Assembly (NCBI RefSeq): GCF_010093535.1
Contig: NW_022985197.1
Span: 62,001 to 126,000 of the forward strand
Length of the DNA: 64,000 nucleotides
Reading direction: 5' to 3'
Origin: Lindgomyces ingoldianus
Lineage: Eukaryota; Ascomycota; Dothideomycetes; Pleosporales; Lindgomycetaceae
Position numbers and translations under genes: made by a program. This document shows positions 10,452 to 21,611 of this stretch, piece by piece (within the stretch, counting starts at the first letter, position 1; each line of letters opens with the position of its first letter). The notes under the pieces are model-generated. The model worked only from the letters and a program-made list of their open reading frames with translations, did not search any database and was not told the DNA's origin.

Positions 10452-13400
10452 ATGCGGAGCCACGTCTTCCTAGGCTCCGCGCTTTTGGCGGCCTTGTCAA
10501 ATGCCAGCCCGCATATTTACTATAAACGTACGTTATTGCCAGTTTACCTTTTGGACTTGAAGATACTTGTACTATTGCAAGTTGCGCTGAGAGCGTGCTG
10601 GGAGATCCTCACCAAATATGGAGGGCTAATAGCTTCCAGGCAATGAAACATCCATCCCGACAACTTCGATGAGCTCTTCGTTACAATCTTCAACTTCTTC
10701 GATATCGTCCTCGCAAAGCTCATCTCTGACCGGGTTGGGAAGCAGCTTTAGCAGCTCCGGCAGCTCCAGCATCTCATCCTCTTTGTCTTCCGGCATCCCA
10801 TCCTCTTCGTCTTCCAGCAGCTCATCCTCTGTGTCTTCCAGCAGTTCATCTTCTGCGTCTTCCAGCAGCTCATCCTCTTCGCCTTCCAGCAGCTCACTTT
10901 CAACATCCTCGTCCCTGCCAATCTCTTCGAATTCAACCTCGTTATCTATAACGTCAATCCCAAGCACCACATCTTTCAGCAGTTCTTCTAGCTCTCTGGC
11001 TGCCTCGAATTCCTCGTCATTGGTCACGACAAACGCCACCACCCTATCACCTACTGGATGCACAGGCTGTGTTCTTGAGGCTTTGTACCCAACCACCTTG
11101 TCCTTTCCGAAAGAGGAAACATCATTGTGGACCTATACCACGGTCACGCAAACCGTTCTTACTATCTTCATCACTTTCAAGGATGACGGTGGTGTTACTA
11201 GCGAAGTGAAGACGCTGAATGAGACGAAAACTGTTATTGGTCCTGCCAATCAAACCATCGTACATACAACTCCTATTTTCACATGGATACCCGAGGACGG
11301 CATCACGTTGAGCTTGTACGTCATTTTATCCCAATAAACTATCCTTAACTGACCCAGATAACAGTGATGCTGGACGGACATATGTTGCGTTTACTAACAT
11401 CTGGGGAGGGCTAGACTTTCTGCCCACTCCAACCGGAGCCCCTGTGACAGCGGGGACCCTTCCGATCAATGAACCGGCACTAACCTGCGATAATGAAGCT
11501 TCTTATCTATCCATCCAGCCTACCAATGCAGAGCAGTATAGCTCGTTCATCCAGACGTTTTCGACAAATCCGAATCTGCCTGAGTACACGGCCCCGCTTC
11601 CACCTGCTATAGTTGAATTTCTCAACAATGATCCATCCATACGGAGCGTCTTCCACTCGTCAAATCTCGCAACCTGCACCGTTCGCTCGACCTCATTTCC
11701 TCCACTCGGATCTAACAGTCCAGTCGAAAGCACATTTTCTCCCCTCCCAACTTTTGCAACCTCCACTGGCCCCAATTTTCAGACTCCTAGCCCACCACCC
11801 GGGACTTCTGCATTCTTTTCTTTGAGTGTTCAACCCCCAGAATCCCCCCCGCCGGGATTGACCAAGACAACGAGTACTTATCTCAGCACGATTCTTGTTC
11901 CAACCGAAAGTCATGTCACACGAGACGGATGCCTACGTTGCCAGACAGGGGCGGTTCCTGTTGCTCCCACACAAAACCCACCTGAACATACAGATCCGCC
12001 ACATCCTCCAGAGTCACATGGAGACCCTGGAGTGCATCCGGAAACACAAAAGGATCCGAACATAAAGACCCCAGATATCCCAGGAATAATAGCCTCTATT
12101 CTCAATGACCCACACTTCACTCCAAGCCCACCTGAGAAACCAGGACAGTCCATTACAATTGGCGATAGTGTGATTCAAGTTCATCCTGCTCAGCCAACGC
12201 AGCCTGGTCAGCAGAATCAACAATCACCTCAAAATCCTGGCGTAGTGATCGGGTCCGAAACTCTGGCTCCAGGACAGAAAACTACCATTAATGGAGTGGT
12301 GATCTCTGTGCCCACAAATGGTGGGGGCTCTAGCCTAGTGGTAGGAGGGAGCACGATCGGAGTGAACCCTGTAGCACCAACTGGACCTCCGGTACTTACG
12401 GTTGGTGACAACACTGTTACAGCAAATTCTCAAGGACAATTCATTATTGGGTCCCAGACTCTCACCCCAGGTGGACCCGCAATCACCGTTGGAGGAAGCA
12501 CGTTGAGCATTGGACCAAGTGGAACCATTGCTGTGGTGAATGGCGTAACGCAGACCCTTGGAAACGTCCCTCTCATAACAGGTGCTCCAGTGCTCACCGT
12601 GAACGGCCAGACCATTCCAGCAACTGTCGTTGGCGGGTCGACAATGTTTGTCCTCGGTGACGGTCAGACTTTGACTGCCGGCGGCACCCTTGTTGTTAGC
12701 GGAACAACGTTTAGCATGCCTGCTGATGGTTCTGGTTCTCGAGTTGTAGTCAACGGAGTAACGCGGACTCTTAATAACCCCCCTGGTCTTCCTGTCCTCA
12801 CTCTCGGTGGCCAGTCTCTCACCGCGTCCGTAAACAGAGGAACGACGGAGTTCGTTCTAGGTCCTGGCCAAACCTTGACCCCTGGCGGCTCCCTTGTAGT
12901 CAGTGGAACAACATTTAGCATGCCTGCTGATGGTTCTGGCTCTACAGTTGTTATCAATGGCGTAACTCAAACTCTCAAAAATCCATCTGGTCTTCCTGTT
13001 CTGACTCTCGGCGGTCAGTCCCTCACCGCATCCGTGATTGGGGGAACGACGGAGTTTATCCTTGGACCCGGCCAAACTCTTAAGCCTGGAGGGGTACTTA
13101 CCGTGTCTGGAACCACATTCTCGATGCCAGAATCAGCATCTGGATCTGTTGTCGTAGTCAACGGCGTGACATCCACTCTCGGACAAGGTCCTATTACCGC
13201 ATATCCGGCGCTCACAATCGATGGAAAGACTTATTCGGCGACGATACGAGATGGAACTACAGAATATGTGCTCGGACCTGGAACGACACTTAAACCCGGG
13301 GAAGCTGTCACCATCTCCGGAACGACGTACTCTCTTGACGATAAGGGAACCGCACTTATCATTAATGGAAAAACAAGCACGATCCCGAAGACGCCCGCAA

Positions 13401-13639
13401 GCAATAGCGCAACTACAACGGGCTCGGGTTCAAGGAGTGAGAGCACCAGCGGTAGTTCGGGGTCGAGTTCAAGCTCCTCGTCGTCGACAACTAGCCAGCG
13501 TGAACCAGGCAATTTCATCGCAAGTGGCATTGGTATCACCAGCAAGAAGGGTGATGGGGTTGCGTTAAGAAGAGGTCTGGATAAATGGGCAGAGGGAATT
13601 ATAATAAGCTTGGCAGGCTGGGTTTTGATGTTCTTGTAA
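10452..13639 (+). CDS. secreted Ser/Thr-rich repeat protein, probable GPI-anchored cell-wall protein
   Basis: Three exons (10452–10527, 10640–11315, 11365–13639; phases consistent) give 1008 residues. Exon 1 encodes a signal peptide (MRSHVFLGSALLAALSNASP) and a dibasic site (YYKR). Exon 2 starts with about 100 residues that are mostly Ser. A Pro-rich region follows (residues about 390–590), then four to five tandem repeats of 68–70 residues with the pattern LGPGQTLTPGG...VVSGTTFSMP...VVNGVT. A Ser/Gly/Thr spacer and a hydrophobic C-terminus (IISLAGWVLMFL) fit a GPI attachment signal. Such proteins are O-glycosylated wall components or adhesins; this role is inferred from architecture. The exon 3 start at 11365 was chosen because the alternative acceptor at 11357 gives an immediate stop. 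Confidence 0.85.
12440..13390 (+). repeat. in-frame tandem repeat, about 204 nt per unit
   Basis: The motif (F/Y)(V/I)LGPGQTL recurs at 12440 (diverged), 12647, 12851, 13055 and 13265, spaced 207, 204, 204 and 210 nt. The units starting at 12647 and 12851 are nearly identical in protein sequence, including SGTTFSMPADGSGS, so they duplicated recently. Copy number is likely to vary between strains. Confidence 0.9.
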
Positions 13640-15643
13640 TGAATAGATGGGATTTATGGATTTCTGTTTTGGCGATTTTAGATCGGAATATGGCAGTACG
13701 ATTTTGCATGAAGCGCGGCGTTTGGAGAAGGAATTTAAAACTAATGGGGACATGACAGCAACAGAACAAGCTGTCATAGATTTGGGATGGGCGGTTTTGC
13801 ATATGACCGTGTACGCCTCATTGATCCAGAAGTGGGTACGAGGAGATGACGTGCGCGTAGCGTAGTCTCAAGTCGGGATAGCTAAAATTTAAGTAGTCAA
13901 ACACAAGTTCGTTGAAATTGGAAGTGCTATGCCACCTTCCAGCCTTCTTGAGTGGATGGCCTATATCGCTCAACTCTAGCCACCACCCACAACCTGAAAG
14001 TGGAAAATGGTCGTGTCAACATCCAGGAGGTTAGCTTACTAGCCTAGCCCTCCTCCCTAATCTACCACTCACCAAATGTAAGGACCCGGTATCAAATCCA
14101 CTATTTCTCTCTCCCCATCTGCTTCCACCAATCCTCGTCGAGATCAGCGGCAAGCTTTTTTCTCACCACACCTGCCCACCTTTGTTTCAACTCTAAACGA
14201 CCAGTCGACCCAGGTATGAGCGTTCCCACATGGAACCTTCATAGGAACATGCTAGCTCCAAGGAGCATCAGTCGCTTCTTTCAAGGGTAAGCGCTAGAGG
14301 TTGTCAAGTCCATGAAATATGTATCCTGCATCCTGGACTTGGAGAAGATGGAGGATCTTTGCACAGCCAATGAAACACCACCTTGCGATTACTCTTCCCT
14401 CTTTCCTCGACACCCAAAAGGACCGTCTGTCCTCCAACCACAGACTTACAGATGCGACTTCTAATTTCTGCGGGAATTCAGAGTGAATTCAGAGTAGTAG
14501 TAACCCCCACCGCATTTACAACCTACTTGAGGATCGAGAGTCAGCGACGATCTATCCCACATGCCGAATCGGAATCGCCGCCAGCATCGTCGAATAAGGT
14601 GAGGCTGAAGGGAAAGGGCTAGGATAAGCTTTTGTTAAGCTTTCACATCCTTTGATGACTCTCTGCTCCGCGTTCGGCTTACGAAGGTTGAGTGGCCGAG
14701 TGGGTTGTTAGCGGTCTTTCGATGCTTTGAGGGCTTGCTCTCGGGAGTTGCCTGGCGTTTGGGAGGCATGGTGGATGGCAAAATCGTTCGATAGCAATTG
14801 GTCTATGCTTTGAGGGGAAGGCTTGGGTCGCTTCGAAGGCCCTTCATTTCCTATTGATGTTGATGCCCGCGAGGCTGCGCCTCCGATTCAAACGGGGCTG
14901 AGTTTTTTTGGGCCCTGCTCCCCATCATCGGCTTCGCATTGCAGGCCTGCTTCGTATCCTGCAATCTATCCGCTACAGGAGACCACTTCACAACCTGTCC
15001 TCGCTCTATTCGAACGATGAGTGATCAGCCAAGATCGCACCGCCTCCAATCTTAGACGGCAAGCCCACTTCTCAGTCAGCATTCAGCTGCTTCATCGACC
15101 GCCCACTATTGGATACAGCAACAACAACACAGTCTATCTCAACGCAAGCATTGCCACTTTCGCAGGAACAGGATAACGCTGACTGCTAGATTGAACCCTA
15201 CTCGCCCTATTTATCACGCCTCTATCGTGTGCTGTACAGGTACGTCTAGTCTTCGACCCGTTGACCTCCGATCGGGTACGGATTCCAAATTTTGCTTATT
15301 TGACACCTCTATTCAAACCTGCACAGCGGAAGAGCCAACCAAACACGGAACTCGATAGCAATATTTGTCTGCGTTCATCTTATCATGAAGAGTTTCACCT
15401 TCCGGCAATATCGCCGGTCCCCAAAAGAAGGTATTTATACTCTTTCCCTTCCATGCTGCCGCTAGACCCGTGGTGTGTTTAGTCCATTACTTGAAATGGA
15501 AGAAACCTGATTCGGAATCTGGGGACCCAAACTAAACGTGATGCAATTCAAATATCTTGATGTATTCCAAACGGATTCCAATCGATTTACCTTCCAAACC
15601 AAGCAGACTTTCCCTCTTCCACCGTTTTACTTGACTTGACGAC
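13640..15643. other. 2.0-kb intergenic region upstream of the bZIP gene
   Basis: No supportable ORF. The sequence is pyrimidine-rich on the plus strand in several blocks, as expected for a long promoter plus 5' leader of a fungal transcription-factor gene. Short upstream ATGs are present but have no family support. Confidence 0.45.
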
Positions 15644-16909
15644 ATGGTAGATCCGAAGGAGTCGGCTGGTGAATCCAAAGATAAGGACAACGCCACGTAC
15701 CTCAAACGGAGGGAACAAGTGCGACGGGCGCAACGGTACGCAAGATTTCTGGCCTTGCAGAGAGCCTTGCATATTGACGGAACCTGTTAGGACTCACCGG
15801 GAACGGAAAGAAGCATATATAAAGTCTCTCGAGAATGAGGTGCTGCAACTCCGCACGAACGAGGCCAAGATTCTCCAGGAAACCCGGGGCTTATATACCG
15901 AGGTCGGGAGGCTCAAAAGGATCCTCGAACACCATGGAATCCCATATGCGGCGTCGCAAGACTACAGTCTACCCTCACAGCTTTCAGACAGTCCAAATGC
16001 TCCAAGTTTATCGTCTGTGAGCATCCTTTCGAACCCGCACCAACAGCAACAGCTGCACATCGGCGGGCCTGAACAGCGTGGCAGTAGCCCCTTCTATCTT
16101 ACTGAGAGCGATGGAAGTCCACCAACTGGCTCTTCAAAGAGTCCTCGTAGGAAGAGATCTTTTTTCAGGAGTCGAGGGCGGTCTGACACTGAATCTAATG
16201 AGGACAGTAGTAGTAAGTCGTTATTCCCAACGAAATAAAATAATAGTTTACTGACTCTCGCAGCATCTGGCCAAGGACTTTCAACTACTAACCAGCTAAC
16301 TATTTCTGCCTCCAACCTAAGTTTGCGTGACATGGATCAAACGAATGTCGGCATGGAGTTCGTTTTAACGTACGCCTCACCCCATCCTCCACTCACCCCA
16401 ACGAATCTAACAACTGCCCTAGTCTCGAAGCCCCCTGCCTCCACCACACGCAAGGCGATCCCCACGAACCGCATCTCCCCTCAGGCCACGCCCTGACCGC
16501 CTCAGCCCCTCTCCTCTTCCAAAACCCCACGCAGCCCGTAATAACCACCTCCACAAAATCCCCCTCCTGGGAAGCCCCCCACCTTGGTCTCGAGAAACTT
16601 CTCAACCTTTCCTCTAACTTCGAGCTCTCCGATGAGTTGACGCCCGTGCAAGCCTGGCATCAGATCCGCTCGCACCCAGATTTCGAAAGCATAGAAGTGC
16701 CGAGCTTGCGCCGATTGACGGAAGATATGTTGAAGCATGTGAAATGTTATGGGTATGATGACGATTCTAATCCTTTAATTTTATAAGTGAGTTTGGTTAA
16801 TTTTGGTAGGTTTGGTGCGGTTATCGATACCGAGACATTTGAGGGCTTGGTGGGGAATTTGTTTGGAGGGCAGGGGTTCAACTTTGGGTTTATGGGTGCA
16901 GTGGTTTGA
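15644..16909 (+). CDS. bZIP transcription factor
   Basis: Five exons (15644–15735, 15791–16212, 16264–16369, 16423–16752, 16810–16909), all phases consistent, give 349 residues. The basic region lies at residues 21–37 (KRREQVRRAQRTHRERK), split by intron 1, followed by a leucine-zipper-like heptad helix (YIKSLENEVLQLR...ILQETRGLYTEVGRLKRIL). A Ser/Pro/Gln-rich middle with a basic patch (PRRKRSFFRSRGR) follows. The C-terminal part has an EAPCLHH segment and ends in YGFGAVIDTETFEGLVGNLF, as seen in a conserved class of ascomycete bZIP proteins. The usual invariant Asn of the basic region is Val (V26). It should act as a nuclear dimer; target genes cannot be inferred. The ATG at 15644 is the first in frame with the basic region. 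Confidence 0.9.
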
Positions 16910-17161
16910 GATGGATAGAGGACAAAGGATAGGGTTGTTGGCGTTGATAGAGGTAGAGGAGGAGCTGGAGGAGGAGTTGGAGTTGGGTGGTGTGGGGAAA
17001 TTGGAAGGGATGAATATCAACATTGGCAGTAGCTCAAAATACAAGTGTATGGTTTGGTGGAATTCTTGTCTTCTATCTCACATCTTGCATCAGCATTTTC
17101 AAATGTTGGAACGGAACGACGAAGTCCAACATCCACCATCACCAACATCCATATCTACCCC

Positions 17162-17529
17162 TCAACGAATAACCCCATCCTTCATCCCCCTCTCCCTAGC
17201 CTCCTTTTCCAACTGCTCCTCCGTCTTCTTGTTTCCCCTTTCAATCAATTTATCCAAGAAGCCACCCTTCTTCGGTGTACCCATCTTCTCCGCTTCCTCA
17301 AATTCCTTGAGATACCTGTCGCGTTCGTCAGGGCTCATTGCTGCGACTTCTGAGTCGACGCTTGTACGGGGATCTAAAGCTAGTTTGTCAAACGTATTCT
17401 GCCTAAAGGGTGTTTGGTGGTAGATAGAGGAGTGTTCATTACGTCATACGCACCTGCTTCGTTGCGGGATGATGATGGTTTGGCTGTTGATTTGCGGCGG
17501 ATATGGAGGACCTTTTTGATGGATTCCAT
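17162..17529 (-). CDS. small conserved-looking protein, function unknown
   Basis: Two exons, 17450–17529 and 17162–17402 (GTATGA donor, TTTAG acceptor), give 106 residues; neither exon alone is long enough to stand out as an ORF. The protein starts MESIKKVLHIRRKS, has a Ser-rich basic N-terminus, then an acidic/basic helix-forming C-terminal half (SPDERDRYLKEFEEAEKM, GFLDKLIERGNKKTEEQLEK) that could form an amphipathic helix or short coiled coil. No signal peptide or membrane segment. I do not recognise a named family. Charge pattern, splice signals and continuous frame support it as real. It lies head-to-head with the beta-propeller gene at 18418. Confidence 0.65.
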
Positions 17530-18417
17530 GATGATTTTGAGGTGGTGGTCTTGCTCATAAGGGTTGACTTAGGGATGTTGTGGGCAGACTTTTCGCAAAA
17601 TGGTTTCAAAGGTGAGGTTGTCGGTTTCTTAGGTCCGCGGATACGTCATTGTCGCTTCTTGGTGCTTCCACATTTGTGAATGGAGTTGGATGATAGCTTT
17701 CGCTATACTTTGAATATACCAATATTGCAATTAGATTTCAATAAGACACATTATTAAATGAGTGCTATATCCTCTTCAACCCGGACTTCAATCGATGGCA
17801 GCGGCCTTACAGTCAACATCCATTCACGTGATACTTCTCGAACAGGGAAATAGTATTTTCCTGAATAGTAAATTAAGAGCCTTTCACGAAGCCCAATCAG
17901 CCCACTTCTGAGATGGATTTATTCTCACTATGCATATCAGTCCTAAAGCGAGCGGCCCAGCCTCAGATTGGGTGCTTAGTTGATTCCAAATCACGAAATT
18001 CCTAATGCGGGTTAAGCCAAGTCAGCACATGTCAGCCAGCATTGCCCCTAAACCACTTCGATGCAGGCTAACTTGCCCCAAACCCACTTTGCCGTACTTT
18101 ACCACACTTTCTAATCACACTTTTGGAAATTCGGATTCCTCAGAACCCTCTGATTTCGAGAGAAAAAGTTGGTAACGGGTTTTTTAGTGCCACAACGGAT
18201 CGTTCGTATTCATTTTGAGAGCAGAAGAGAAAGGATAGGAGGAAGCCTGATGATGGATATATGGGATATAAAAGTGATAGAATTGGCTGCTAGAGGACTG
18301 GTGTCGGGTTCTGAAGTTCAGCCGCCTGCTGTCTTTTTTGTCTCGGTCTAGCCTCATACTCGGACATTTGTTTTACGGTGAGACTTGATTCCCGATCTAA
18401 ACCCATTTGTCACCGTC
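17530..18417. promoter_or_regulatory. shared divergent promoter region
   Basis: 888 bp separate the start codons of two divergently transcribed genes (17529 minus, 18418 plus), so both promoters must lie here. No individual motif can be assigned with confidence. The 18169–18351 ORF has no family support. Confidence 0.5.
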
Positions 18418-19654
18418 ATGCTTTTCTCGGATAAGTTCTTCTTGTCCTCAGCATTTCTATTAACTGTTGGGGATGCGCGTCCAACCGACGAGTGCTCCAA
18501 GAGTGCCATATACGTGCAAACGAATGCGAATGACCATAATAGCATCGTTGCTATTCCAATTCAATCCAATGGGACGCTTGGAGCCGGTGTTCTTCATTCC
18601 ACAGGTGGGAAAGGGGGGAATCATCTTGATTCCATGACTCTACAGCCTGTCGCTCCTGATGGGCTTCTCTCGCAATCTGCGGTTGCTGTCGCTGGCAATG
18701 TAAGTTATGACCCTCGACGTTCTTAATTGTTTTAGACGTACGGTAACATGGTTCAAGTTCCTATTCGCTACCAATGCGATGACGAATTCTGCTAGCATGT
18801 ACCGCATCAATCCTGAAAATGCCACAGACCTTTCTCTTTACGGGGAGTATCCCGTGAAAGGCACCTTCCCCAACACGGTCGCAGCTTCTCTAAAACACAA
18901 TATTGCTTGTGTCGCTACCACGGGTCAGACAAACGGTATCTCCTGCGCAAACTTTGACGAACGCCATGGCCTGGGGACATTCGACGCCCTCCGACCACTC
19001 GGCTTGAACCAATCCACGCCGCCAGTCGGCCCCCCAAACACTGTCTCCCAAGTCGCTTTCACAGAAAACGAAGACTTTCTCGTTGTAACAGTCAAGGCCG
19101 ACCCTCTAACCAACAAGCCAGGCTTCGTCGCCGTATACCGAGTCGAAGGGAAAAGGGTCTCTCACGACGCGGTCCGTTCTTCGCCAGCTGGAACCGCCAT
19201 CCTCTTCGGCTTCGACCAAATCCCACATACCAACAAATTCATTGTCACAGACCCTTCCATCGGCGCGGCAATTCTCAATCTCAACACCAAAACAAGCGAT
19301 GTATCAACCATCAAGGCAATTAATATCACAGGCCAAGCCGCTACATGCTGGACCACCATTTCACCTGCTACTGGGACTGCGTTTGTGACTGACGGCGCCG
19401 TAGATCGACTTGTGGAGATTGGTCTTAATGATGGAGGTATTGTGAATATTTATGATCTTATTGCGAATGGCAATTCGGGGTTGTTCGATCTCCGAGCAGT
19501 TGGGGAGTTTTTATATGTGCTAGCTCCGGGAAAAGGGACGACGATGCCGAGTGTAACGGTTGTGAAAGCGAAGGCCGGGAAGGTGGTGCAACATTTGAGT
19601 TTGGCGGGTCTTGGGGTTACGAATAATGTACAAGGGATGGCTTTCTATAGGTAG
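18418..19654 (+). CDS. secreted beta-propeller (lactonase-like) protein
   Basis: Two exons, 18418–18699 and 18758–19654 (GTAAGT donor, TTCAAG acceptor, both phase 0), give 392 residues. The signal peptide is MLFSDKFFLSSAFLLTVGDA. The mature part reads as repeated beta-strand blades: AIYVQTNANDHNSIVAIPI, GNFLFATNAMTNSASMYRI, FLVVTVKAD...GFVAVYRVEG, TAFVTDGAVDRLVEIGL, FLYVLAPGK. This alternation of a 'visible fact' strand and a named-value strand is typical of the fungal 3-carboxymuconate cyclase/6-phosphogluconolactonase-like seven-bladed propeller family, here in its secreted form. The ligand or reaction is not known for the secreted members. The Met at 18418 was chosen over one at 18385 because it begins the signal peptide. 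Confidence 0.85.
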
Positions 19655-20029
19655 AAGAAGGATTAAGTGGGATTCAACAGCATGACAAAAGAAGTGGTGT
19701 AGCCATGAGTGTTAGGGTTCGAGAAATTAGACCAGAAAGGGTGATGAAGGCTGGCTATCGGTTACATGGATCTTGAGTTGTTTAGGTTGCTTCGCTGCAG
19801 CCTCGTCCCGCCTATTCTCCACTCCTCCGAACTTCCGTGTGCTCGAATTTGGTTATGATGACAATGTCGTGAATATCTAGGACCCGGTCTCTAAAAGCCG
19901 AGTCACAAATCACGCGCAAGATCCACTAGGCGCACTAGCTGAAGAAAGTAAGCTTGATACAGTGAGTGAGGTTTAAATTAAATGAGATGCTCAGGCTTAT
20001 CGTGCTTATTAATTACATAGAATAATAGG

Positions 20030-20614
20030 AAGGTCTTCTTCGTGGGGCACAGCTTGGGTGGGCTCGCTATCCAGCAAGCATTATGCACATCTCGAAACGC
20101 TGTTGAAGAATATATTCAACGAATCTACAAACGTACCTATCCCATCGCATTCCTCGGCATCCCACATCTGAGAGCATATGTTGCTAGGTGGGCAGGGCGG
20201 GGGTATACTCGAGGTTCTGAAACCCGGATTAGAATGCTGGCGCAACTGCAGGAGACCTTTCACAAATTGTTCCAAATACGAGAGCAAGAAGGCGACCCAA
20301 TTCAAATTACATGTTTCTACGAGCACCTTCCAGTAAGAGCTACTAGTGCGGTAAGACACAGTACCCTTGTCTTGTTGACGCAATTTCCTTCATCTTTGCA
20401 GCTTGTAGTAAGCATGCAGTCAGCAATTCTTCCCGCATACCCTAGTTATGGAATTCATGTAGACCACATGGTTAGGAAACACGGCAAACAGCGCGATAAA
20501 CGACTAATTTCTGTTTAGGATATGACGAAGTTTGAATCCATCCTCGCTATGGCAATGGGCATAACACTCGATGAGAATCTGATTAGAGGTAGAATGAAGA
20601 GTCCGAATGGATAG
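20030..20614 (+). pseudogene. orphan lipase-like (alpha/beta-hydrolase) domain of sesB/NLR type, 5'-truncated
   Basis: The frame opens at an exon that reads KVFFVGHSLGGLAIQQALC, containing the GHSLGG nucleophile elbow, then IAFLGIPH, and continues over two introns (20351–20401, GTAAGA...GCAG; 20471–20518, GTTAGG...TTTAG) into AILPAYPSYGIHVDHM and DMTKFES. The acceptor choices restore that conserved run. It ends at a stop at 20614. This is the lipase-like domain found alone or at the N-terminus of fungal NLR proteins. Coding sequence for the expected first part (upstream of GHSLGG) is absent and replaced by AT-rich DNA, and no NACHT/NB-ARC domain follows. The introns and frame are intact, so truncation is recent or a missing exon lies farther upstream. 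Confidence 0.7.
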
Positions 20615-21611
20615 AACCCGTTCTTGACGCAGCCAACCACGGGCCGATAGGGGTTCCTTGTATACAAGGGGGCAACCACTCTCATACGCAGCTTTTTCCT
20701 GTTTCGGAATCGCGAAGGCATGTACGGTTCCAGCGCTCCTGTTCCTTGTGTTCTCGAAGTATTCCTATATTAGAGGAGATCGAGGGAAGAATTAGCCTGG
20801 GTTGTCTTCTAGTACCTGTGCTGCTAACACAAGATAGGCGTGTGAGTAGGCTGAGGCCATCTCCGAAGACTCTCATTCCCACCCTAGGCTATCATCCAAG
20901 CAGATGCACGGTTAATTTACGTAGAAGACTAGGGCAAGCAAGGGCTCCTCAGCAGTTCCTCAGCTTGCGCATAATACAATACTACTTGTTTATATTGAGG
21001 TAGCGAGGTTAGACTAGCTCCTAATTTAAGGCTCTAGAGTACTCATCGAGTACCCATCGATATCAATACGTTGTGTAGTGGGTGAAAGCGATCGCACTAA
21101 TAAGCAGCCCTCCAAACCACCCAGGAAGGAAAGTTTACAAGGGCTTTCGCATTCCTCAGAGGTAATGGTTTTATCGCGCACATGATTAGAATCAAGGAGA
21201 AATCAAAGAAGGGTTGGGAGGTTTATAATCGAGATTTGAAAGGATGATGTGAGGGAGAAAATAGGAATTAATTTTATATGTGTTAGAGCCATAAACAAAG
21301 ATCTGGAAAATATCCAGCCATAGGGATCACTTGGGATGGCATCAATTTTAATATTTAGCAGATAGTTAACTTGAACGCTCGCCTGTAAGATTTGCGTTAG
21401 CGTCTCCTTTCTGTTGCCCTAGCTTCCTGGTCAAGTCATATTCAGGTATAGCAATAGGTTAGCACAGTTCTGAAATATTTAGGGCGAGCAGACAACGCAG
21501 TGCTCTGGTCCCTTCCTCCTACTCGTCCCGCTTGATACAAGAAGTTAAATTCTTAGATGATATTGATTCCCCGAAGCAAATTTTCATAGCCATTCCCCGT
21601 TAATGCACAAG
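20615..21611. other. intergenic, no gene seen
   Basis: About 1 kb between the lipase-like fragment and the 3' end of the kinase gene. No frame shows domain-like or signal features. Composition is intermediate, with some AT-rich tracts near 21240–21360. Confidence 0.45.

Noticed and set aside
10626..11096. 156-codon acidic minus-strand ORF
   Set aside because: Exact antisense of the Ser-rich run of the wall protein; Glu/Asp repeats are the complement of Ser codons.
14683..14765. tRNA-Ser-like words (GTGGCCGAGTGG)
   Set aside because: No T-loop GGTTCGAATCC and no pairing acceptor stem.
21540..21580. 18S-rRNA-like word (GAAGTTAAATTCTTAGAT)
   Set aside because: About 18 nt with several mismatches and no flanking rRNA similarity.
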